Assembly (NCBI GenBank): GCA_020851395.1
Contig: JADZCW010000272.1
Location: 1-10,591, forward strand
DNA length: 10,591 nt
Direction of reading: 5' to 3'
Source of the DNA: Phycisphaeraceae bacterium
GTDB taxonomy: Bacteria; Planctomycetota; Phycisphaerae; Phycisphaerales; Phycisphaeraceae
Below are positions 6,732 through 10,591 of this stretch, one piece after another. Positions within the stretch are counted from its first letter, which is position 1. Each line of letters opens with the position of its first letter. The notes under the pieces were generated by a model. The model was not told where the DNA came from and did no database searches. It saw only the letters and a list, made by a program, of their open reading frames with translations. A program made the position numbers and the translations under genes.

Positions 6732-7139
6732 TCAAGCCTTTTTTCGCTTGTTCCTGGTTCCTCGGCGTGGCGAGGCGGTGGGGGGGATGTCCGCCTGATT
6801 CAGACGGGCCATGGCCTCAACCACGCAGCGTTCGAGCGTCAGCCTGTCGGCCTGATTGAGGAATTTCGTCACCATCGTCGGCAGCCTTCGACCGAAGATC
6901 TTGTGCGTGTCGTGCCACTGGCTTCCGCTTAGAAATAGCGCAATACCAAGGACTTGCCCCATGCTCACAGGAGATGCTTTTGGGTGGGAAGCCTCTTTGC
7001 CCCCCGTCGATGAGGAGTCTTGACCCTGTTTGCCACCCGTTCCGGCACGGTGGGTGAACCAGTCCATGCCCCATGACGGATGAGGTGTCTGAACCGCCTT
7101 TTCGGCCGGACTTTTTGCGATAGGCTTGCCCATCATCAT
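6732..7139 (-). CDS. Small basic hypothetical protein
   Basis: I do not recognise this protein of about 135 residues. It has a polar, Gly/Ser/Lys-rich N-terminal half (GGKQGQDSSSTGGKEAS). A helical second half follows (MGQVLGIALFLSG, then KFLNQADRLTLERCVVEAMARLNQAD). The tail is strongly basic (RRGTRNKRKKA), as in many nucleic-acid-binding proteins. The frame is open from a TTG at 7154, but three consecutive ATGs at 7139, 7136 and 7133 are better starts, because a promoter -10 box overlaps the TTG region. No Shine-Dalgarno sequence precedes them. It is upstream of and in line with the QW-repeat gene. The coding call rests on an open frame with sensible helices rather than homology. Confidence 0.5.
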   Translation of the reverse strand: MMMGKPIAKSPAEKAVQTPHPSWGMDWFTHRAGTGGKQGQDSSSTGGKEASHPKASPVSMGQVLGIALFLSGSQWHDTHKIFGRRLPTMVTKFLNQADRLTLERCVVEAMARLNQADIPPTASPRRGTRNKRKKA

Positions 7140-7173
7140 ATCACTATGATACAATGATCATCATGATTTGCAA
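7139..7173 (-). promoter_or_regulatory. Promoter with TGAT/ATCA palindromes before the small basic gene
   Basis: On the minus strand TTGCAA (7173-7168), 16 bases, then TATCAT (7151-7146, five of six to TATAAT). The spacer holds two overlapping 8-bp palindromes, ATGATCAT (7154-7161) and ATCATGAT (7160-7167). TATCA-CTA-TGATA (7139-7151) overlaps the -10. Transcription would begin almost at the ATG triplet, which suggests a leaderless message and a repressible promoter. Confidence 0.4.
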
Positions 7174-7394
7174 GCCCCGGCTTATTGTGAGATCATCGTA
7201 TGGGTAATGCTGGATCGGTTCCGTTGGATAGGTGGGCATGGCCCATGTTGTTTTCCACAAACCTTGAACAGCCTCCTGAGCGTGCCTCGAAAGCTTTTGC
7301 CCGGGGACAACCACGCGTTCCGCCACCCCTCGGGACATGCTTTGCGCACCCTTGACATGATCTGGTCGAGCATCTGTCCCCTCAGAGACCTGCC
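7174..7394. other. Intergenic region upstream of the RHH-like gene
   Basis: These 221 bases separate divergent small genes. A TTGACA occurs at 7352-7357, but no acceptable -10 follows at 16-18 bases, so no promoter is called. No convincing open frame or hairpin was seen in the rest. Confidence 0.4.
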
Positions 7395-7778
7395 ATGCAG
7401 AAGAAAACACTCAATCTCGCCGTGCCCGCCGAACTTCTGGCCGACTTTAACCGTGTCTGCGCCCTCTACGGCCACGGCAAACAGAAGGGCATGGTGCTCT
7501 CGGCCGCGGTGCTGATGTTTCTCGAGGCGCCTGCCTCTGACCAGGTGAATTTCGTCCGGCGCGCCGCGATGGCCGAGGTCGACGCGGCCGCGAGCAGGCT
7601 GGGCATCGTCGGCCAGGCCGGCATGCCATCCTCGCAGGCGGACGTGTCCCCCGCGTCCCCTCAGCGGAAGGCGGCCAAGCACGCCCGCCCTTCGGTCCAC
7701 GGGCTTGACCGGCTGGCCTCATCGCCGCAGACGAATCGAAATCTCCCTCTGCCTTCCCCTGATTCCGACGATCTATGA
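7395..7778 (+). CDS. Ribbon-helix-helix-like small DNA-binding protein (putative)
   Basis: This 127-residue protein begins with a pattern typical of ribbon-helix-helix (CopG/Arc-type) domains. There is a short N-terminal strand KKTLNLAVP (3-11), helix A AELLADFNRVCALYG (12-26), a turn GHGKQKG (26-32) and helix B MVLSAAVLMFLEA (33-45). Such dimers insert the strand pair into the major groove and often repress small operons, plasmid genes or toxin-antitoxin loci. Residues after about 75 are Pro/Ser/Ala-rich and probably disordered. The ATG at 7395 has only a weak AGAGA nearby. Its last six bases overlap the end of the convergent ImmA/IrrE-like gene. The fold call is by pattern only. It could act on the palindromes at 7139-7167 or 6674-6714, but nothing in the sequence proves that. 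Confidence 0.6.
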   Translation: MQKKTLNLAVPAELLADFNRVCALYGHGKQKGMVLSAAVLMFLEAPASDQVNFVRRAAMAEVDAAASRLGIVGQAGMPSSQADVSPASPQRKAAKHARPSVHGLDRLASSPQTNRNLPLPSPDSDDL

Positions 7779-8396
7779 AACCCGCCGCATGCCCCGCGTT
7801 TCCCCGGAGGGCTCGACGAGCCGAATCCGCCAACCTCCCTCCTGACCAAGCCCACGCACCGACCATGGGCCGTGCAGTTTAAGGCCCACCGACTCGCCCG
7901 GCTCTACTCCATCTGTTGCGTCACGGCGCCGCTGCTGATCGATCGCGTCCTTCCACCGGCTGGCGCCATCCGCGGATTCTTCAGCCAAAGAGCTGTAATC
8001 CCTGAGCGTTGGCCCCGAGGCGTGTGCGTCCGTGTCGCCCGAACGCCAAGCCCCATCCGTTGCCGACAAGACCTCGGGCGATTCGTCACCCAACGGCCCA
8101 GTGTCCGCCCAGCGACGCATCTGGTGCATCAGGTCGAGGGTGAACTGGGTCATGGCCATGCCGAACAGGTCGCACATGGCCTCTTTGTCCGTCAGGCCCT
8201 GGCTGAAGTGATAGACCCACGCCTCCATGTACTCGTGGCAGACGACCTGGATCTGTTGGGCCTCATTGCCGTGGCGGGCCACCAGGATCACGTGCGCGTC
8301 GTTGTCGCACAGCCCCAGGCACTGTCGGCCCTCGTGCTCGATCAGCCCTTCGACGAACTGGACACGGTAGACGAACGGCCCCACGCGAAGATTCAT
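7773..8396 (-). CDS. ImmA/IrrE-like metallopeptidase-fold protein with degenerate HExxH
   Basis: The first half of this 207-residue protein has the plan of small phage- and mobile-element-associated metallopeptidases of the ImmA/IrrE type. There are two N-terminal strands (NLRVGPFVYRVQFVEG), then LGLCDNDAHVILVA (27-40). The helix QIQVVCHEYMEAWVYHF (48-64) sits where HExxH belongs, and a second helix LTDKEAMCDLFGMAMTQF (68-85) resembles the ExEAxxFAxxLL segment. The zinc motif is altered: His54-Glu55 is followed by Glu58 instead of His, so catalysis is uncertain. Residues from about 95 on are polar and low in complexity. Start is well supported by GGGAGGA eight bases before the ATG. Its stop codon lies within a 6-base overlap with the RHH-like gene, an end-to-end convergent arrangement. 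The family reading is inference; it may simply be an uncharacterised conserved protein. Confidence 0.55.
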   Translation of the reverse strand: MNLRVGPFVYRVQFVEGLIEHEGRQCLGLCDNDAHVILVARHGNEAQQIQVVCHEYMEAWVYHFSQGLTDKEAMCDLFGMAMTQFTLDLMHQMRRWADTGPLGDESPEVLSATDGAWRSGDTDAHASGPTLRDYSSLAEESADGASRWKDAIDQQRRRDATDGVEPGESVGLKLHGPWSVRGLGQEGGWRIRLVEPSGETRGMRRVS

Positions 8397-8519
8397 CGCT
8401 GGTCCTCCCTCGGGCGCGACAACCGCGCCATCGTGGAGAACTCTACTTCACCCCTTGCTTACCCCATGCCATCCGTGTGGCACACACAGGTGAACTTGAT
8501 GCCCCCCATGCCTCAGCAA

Positions 8520-8537
8520 CCCTGTTCCCCCTGTTCC
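8520..8537. repeat. Tandem 9-bp direct repeat CCCTGTTCC
   Basis: CCCTGTTCC occurs twice head to tail with no spacer, 124 bases upstream of the ImmA/IrrE-like gene start. It could be a protein-binding site, or a chance short duplication. Confidence 0.35.
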
Positions 8538-8607
8538 AACAGCTCCGTGAGCCACTATCTCAGATCAACCGCTCTGATAGGTTCCGACCGCAGCCCGATC
8601 AGGGCGC

Positions 8608-8650
8608 AAAAAAACCTCCGCTTGAGGGCTCCGATCCTGCAAGCGGAGGT
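8608..8650 (-). terminator. Strong rho-independent terminator (minus strand)
   Basis: ACCTCCGCTTG (plus strand 8614-8624) and CAAGCGGAGGT (8640-8650) are a perfect 11-bp stem with a 15-base loop. Seven A residues on the plus strand (8608-8614) give the U-tract in the minus-strand RNA. The plus orientation has no U-tract, so the terminator is one-directional. No minus-strand protein gene precedes it within the window. Confidence 0.75.
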
Positions 8651-8695
8651 GCGCCACGGCTCAAGATGAGCCCGCAGTTTGTCCCGGACGGGCGC
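8608..8695 (-). ncRNA. Candidate small RNA or attenuated leader with two stem-loops
   Basis: Transcription from the minus-strand promoter at 8697-8726 would start near 8690 and end in the U-tract at 8608, giving an RNA of about 80-85 bases. The feature is drawn to 8695 because a GCGCC there pairs with GGCGC at 8655-8651. Stem-loop 1 is GGCTCA-TCT-TGAGCC (8672-8658). Stem-loop 2 is the terminator. No open frame of note lies within. It could be an independent regulatory RNA or a conditionally terminated leader of the gene that starts 212 bases further at 8396. I recognise no known RNA family. Confidence 0.45.
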
Positions 8696-8696
8696 T

Positions 8697-8726
8697 ATCC
8701 TAGCCCACCGTTTCCCAGGGTGTCAA
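8697..8726 (-). promoter_or_regulatory. Sigma70-like promoter driving the candidate small RNA
   Basis: On the minus strand TTGACA (8726-8721) is a perfect -35, followed after 18 bases by TAGGAT (8702-8697), four of six matches to TATAAT. It is aligned and correctly spaced to transcribe into the terminator about 85 bases downstream. Confidence 0.5.
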
Positions 8727-8772
8727 TGCTCATATTCTCATTCTCGGCAAGATGTAAGATGAAGGAAAAACA

Positions 8773-8817
8773 ATGATTTGCGTTCATTTATGTCCGGATC
8801 GATCGCCGAACGCTTAA
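8773..8817 (+). CDS. Possible 14-residue leader peptide
   Basis: ATG at 8773 is preceded by GAAGGA with about six bases of spacing, better than the ribosome-binding site of the Nudix gene downstream. It opens a frame of 14 codons (MICVHLCPDRSPNA) ending in TAA at 8817. It could be a leader peptide for the Nudix gene, or chance. No attenuator hairpin is evident after it. Confidence 0.2.
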   Translation: MICVHLCPDRSPNA

Positions 8818-8912
8818 CTGAATGCCCTGGCTCAAGTTGGCTCGACGGGGCAAACGGGGAAGTCTGGAATCAGGTGCCAAGATGGCGTTTGATCGTTTAT
8901 AGTGGCCAAGTC

Positions 8913-9323
8913 ATGGCCCTCAAACACGTGGAAGTGGCGATTGGTGTCTTAGTCCAGAATCGACAGGGGCTTGACCATTATCTGATCACCCTGCGCCGGC
9001 AGGACGCTGTCCTGGGAGGGTTTTGGGAGTTTCCGGGGGGCAAGATCGAGCCCGGCGAGTCCCCCCAGGCCTGCGTCGTGCGAGAGTTCCGGGAGGAGGT
9101 CGGCCTGGAGGTGAGCGTGGAGAAGTCATTGGGCGAGCTCGAGCACGTCTACGAGCATGCCCACGTGACGATCCGCCCGTTCCGATGCCGTTGGTTGGCC
9201 GGTGAGCCGAGGAACCTTCAGGTGGCGGACCATCGCTGGGTCCGGCCGAGGGATCTTTCACGGTACGCGTTCCCGCCCGCCAACGCGCCGTTGTTGGAAC
9301 TGTTGACCAGCGAACAGGCGTAG
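8913..9323 (+). CDS. mutT: MutT-like Nudix hydrolase
   Basis: This 136-residue protein carries a perfect Nudix box, G-x5-E-x7-REUxEExGU, at residues 43-65 (Gly43, Glu49, Arg57-Glu58, Glu61-Glu62, Gly64-Leu65). The box lies in the MutT context GGFWEFPGGKIEPGES. The family hydrolyses nucleoside diphosphates linked to X. MutT members remove 8-oxo-dGTP from the nucleotide pool and so prevent A:T-to-C:G mutations. The C-terminal WVRPRDLSRYAFPPANAPLLELL is also typical of the MutT group. The frame is open upstream (ATG 8790, TTG 8778), but residues before Met 8913 do not resemble a Nudix domain, so 8913 is preferred although its ribosome-binding site is weak. The length equals that of normal MutT. 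Nucleotide sanitation is the best guess; related Nudix enzymes have other substrates. Confidence 0.85.
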   Translation: MALKHVEVAIGVLVQNRQGLDHYLITLRRQDAVLGGFWEFPGGKIEPGESPQACVVREFREEVGLEVSVEKSLGELEHVYEHAHVTIRPFRCRWLAGEPRNLQVADHRWVRPRDLSRYAFPPANAPLLELLTSEQA

Positions 9324-9363
9324 TCGGCAGATCGCCACCACGCAGAATTGGTCGTAACCTAAC

Positions 9364-9383
9364 GGTCTCCGGGAATGGAGACC
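9364..9383 (+). promoter_or_regulatory. Stem-loop covering the Shine-Dalgarno site of the GH127 gene
   Basis: GGTCTCC (9364-9370) and GGAGACC (9377-9383) form a perfect 7-bp stem with a 6-base loop. GGAG (9377-9380), the Shine-Dalgarno sequence for the ATG at 9390, lies wholly in the 3' arm. Folding would hide it from the ribosome, so translation may be controlled here. Confidence 0.45.
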
Positions 9384-9389
9384 CTCGCC

Positions 9390-10591
9390 ATGACCACGCC
9401 TCATAGCGCCGCCCTGGTCGACGTCACCGCCAGTCCCTACGCCAAGCTCCGCCCCGTCGGCATACCGCAGGCGCAACTCCATGGCGGCTATCTCGGCTTC
9501 TACCAGGCCCAGTCCAGGCGGATCGCGCTCGACGCGGGCTATAAGCGGCTTGAGGAGGCTGGCAACTTCCACGACCTGGCCCTGGCCGCCGGCCGGGTTC
9601 CGGGAGGCGCCGCGGCGTTCAAGGGGCCGTATTACATCGACTCGGACCTCTACAAGTGGCTCGAGGCGTTGGCGTGGGAGCTGGGGCGCGAGCCTTCGCC
9701 GCAGTTGCAGGCGATGATGGATCGCACGGCCGACCTGCTTGCCGCGGCCCAGGCGCCCGACGGCTACCTGAACTCTTACTACCAGGTCACTCAACCGCCC
9801 GAAGCTCGCTGGACGAATCTCCGCGATCACCACGAGTTGTACTGCGCCGGCCACCTCTTCCAGGCGGCCGTCGCTCACGCCCGGTCGACGCAGGGACGTG
9901 ATCTCCTGCGCGTCGCCGTGAGGTTCGCCGACCTGATCGACGCGGTCTTCGGCCCGGGCCGGCGGGAAGGGGCCTGCGGGCATCCCGAGGCGGAGATGGC
10001 CCTGGTCGAGCTCTATCGCCTCACCGGCGAGAAACGCTACCTGGCGCTGAGCAAGGCCATGATCGACTGCCGCGGCAAGGGCACGATGCAGTCTCCACGG
10101 CAGGATGCCCGCTACTTCCAGGACCGTCTGCCCGTCCGTCAGGCCACGGAGGTCGAGGGCCACGCCGTCCGGCAGCTCTACCTGCTGTGCGGCATGGTCG
10201 ACGTCTACCTCGAGACCGGCGAGCAGGCCCTGTTCGACGCGAGCCTGCGGATGTGGGACGACCTGGAATACCGCAAGATGTACATCATCGGGGGCAACGG
10301 CATCCATCACCGCGCCGAGTCGTTCGGCGACGCCTACGAGCTGCCGAATCACAAGGCCTACTGCGAGACCTGCGCCACAATCGCCACGATGATGCTCGGC
10401 TGGCGGCTGCTCTTGGCCACGGGGCAGTCGCGGTTCGCCGACGTGATCGAGCGGGCGCTCTACAACGGCGTGCTCAGCGGGGTGGGGCGTGATTTCGCCT
10501 CCTGGTTCTATGACAACCGCCTGGCCGGCAACGGGGGCATCCATCGCACGCCGTGGTACCGGACCGCCTGCTGCCCGCCGAACGTGATGCG
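9390..10591 (+). CDS. GH127 (DUF1680) beta-L-arabinofuranosidase, 3' end outside window
   Basis: 400 residues of the family barrel are present; typical members are 600-680 long. GH127 enzymes release beta-L-arabinofuranose with a cysteine nucleophile held by zinc. All key residues seen in the characterised Bifidobacterium enzyme are here in the same spacing. Glu310 in RAESFG is the acid/base (16 residues before the next Glu, as there). Glu326 and Cys328 in YCETCA are zinc ligands. Cys394-Cys395 in ACCPPN include the nucleophile. Other family segments are EVEGHAVRQLYL, WDDLEYRKMYIIGGNG and IERALYNGVLSG. There is no signal peptide, so it is probably cytoplasmic. Start: ATG 9390 has GGAG nine bases before it; in-frame ATG 9375 has none. 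It follows the Nudix gene by 66 bases. Related families GH137/142/146 share parts of the fold, but GH127 fits best. Confidence 0.88.
   Translation, partial: MTTPHSAALVDVTASPYAKLRPVGIPQAQLHGGYLGFYQAQSRRIALDAGYKRLEEAGNFHDLALAAGRVPGGAAAFKGPYYIDSDLYKWLEALAWELGREPSPQLQAMMDRTADLLAAAQAPDGYLNSYYQVTQPPEARWTNLRDHHELYCAGHLFQAAVAHARSTQGRDLLRVAVRFADLIDAVFGPGRREGACGHPEAEMALVELYRLTGEKRYLALSKAMIDCRGKGTMQSPRQDARYFQDRLPVRQATEVEGHAVRQLYLLCGMVDVYLETGEQALFDASLRMWDDLEYRKMYIIGGNGIHHRAESFGDAYELPNHKAYCETCATIATMMLGWRLLLATGQSRFADVIERALYNGVLSGVGRDFASWFYDNRLAGNGGIHRTPWYRTACCPPNVM

Larger units (their letters stand above)
8397..8912. other. 516-base gap without a convincing protein gene
   Basis: It holds a tandem 9-bp repeat (8520-8537), a minus-strand promoter with two stem-loops and a terminator (8608-8726), and a possible 14-codon open frame with a good ribosome-binding site at 8773-8817. 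Longer open frames cross the terminator hairpin and have no recognisable protein features. The 8650-8780 part is richer in A+T than the flanking genes, as expected of promoter DNA. Confidence 0.5.

Noticed and set aside
7352..7380. TTGACA at 7352-7357 as promoter of the RHH-like gene
   Set aside because: The bases at -10 distance read TGTCCC or similar; no acceptable -10 at 16-18 bases.
7872..8669. 265-codon plus-strand frame opposite the ImmA/IrrE-like gene
   Set aside because: The minus-strand frame has a strong ribosome-binding site and a plausible fold; this frame has neither.
8477..8776. 99-codon plus-strand frame in the gap before the Nudix gene
   Set aside because: It runs through the terminator hairpin and the minus-strand promoter, has no ribosome-binding site and no recognisable features.
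8778..8912. N-terminal extension of the Nudix protein from TTG 8778 or ATG 8790
   Set aside because: The added residues do not match MutT proteins and Met 8913 gives the standard length.
9258..10544. 428-codon minus-strand open frame opposite the GH127 gene
   Set aside because: It overlaps a gene with intact catalytic motifs and shows no protein features of its own.

Overview
The window is GC-rich, densely coded bacterial DNA. It combines cytoplasmic-looking glycoside hydrolases, sugar-acid kinases and several small proteins of no clear family. This would suit a polysaccharide-degrading member of the Planctomycetota (perhaps Phycisphaerae) or a relative, but no rRNA or clear phylogenetic marker is present, so that placement is inference. 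No tRNA, rRNA, CRISPR array or transposase was seen.

Left part (1-5848), carbohydrate and sugar-acid metabolism. The 3' end of a GNAT acetyltransferase is followed after 29 bases by a TIM-barrel glycoside-hydrolase-like protein (375-1724, +). Convergent to it is a minus-strand pair: an enolase-family gene (3194-4486) and, 30 bases downstream, a glycerate 2-kinase-family gene (1739-3163). Divergent from the enolase-like gene is a PfkB sugar kinase resembling 2-keto-3-deoxygluconate kinase (4748-5848, +). The divergent gap holds a sigma70-like promoter whose -35 box lies inside a perfect 15-bp palindrome. By family, glycerate kinase would supply 2-phosphoglycerate and enolase would turn it into phosphoenolpyruvate. 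However, the enolase-like protein lacks several near-invariant active-site residues and the glycerate-kinase-like protein is altered in several signature motifs. The pair may therefore act on a related but different sugar acid. This is the most interesting lead in the window.

Middle part (5849-8912), a stretch of small poorly known genes and regulatory structure. It holds a protein with two QW-type (alpha/alpha-toroid) repeats (5953-6666, -), a small basic protein (6732-7139, -), a ribbon-helix-helix-like protein (7395-7778, +) and an ImmA/IrrE-like protein with a degenerate HExxH motif (7773-8396, -). The 516-base gap 8397-8912 contains, on the minus strand, a TTGACA promoter followed by two stem-loops, the second with a seven-base U-tract. 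That is the layout of a short independent RNA or an attenuated leader.

Right part (8913-10591): a MutT-like Nudix hydrolase, then the 5' two-thirds or so of a GH127/DUF1680 beta-L-arabinofuranosidase with all catalytic and zinc residues in place, running off the window. Its Shine-Dalgarno sequence sits in the arm of a perfect 7-bp stem-loop. GH127, the first glycoside hydrolase-like protein and the KDG-type kinase together point to use of arabinose- and uronate-containing plant or algal polysaccharide fragments.
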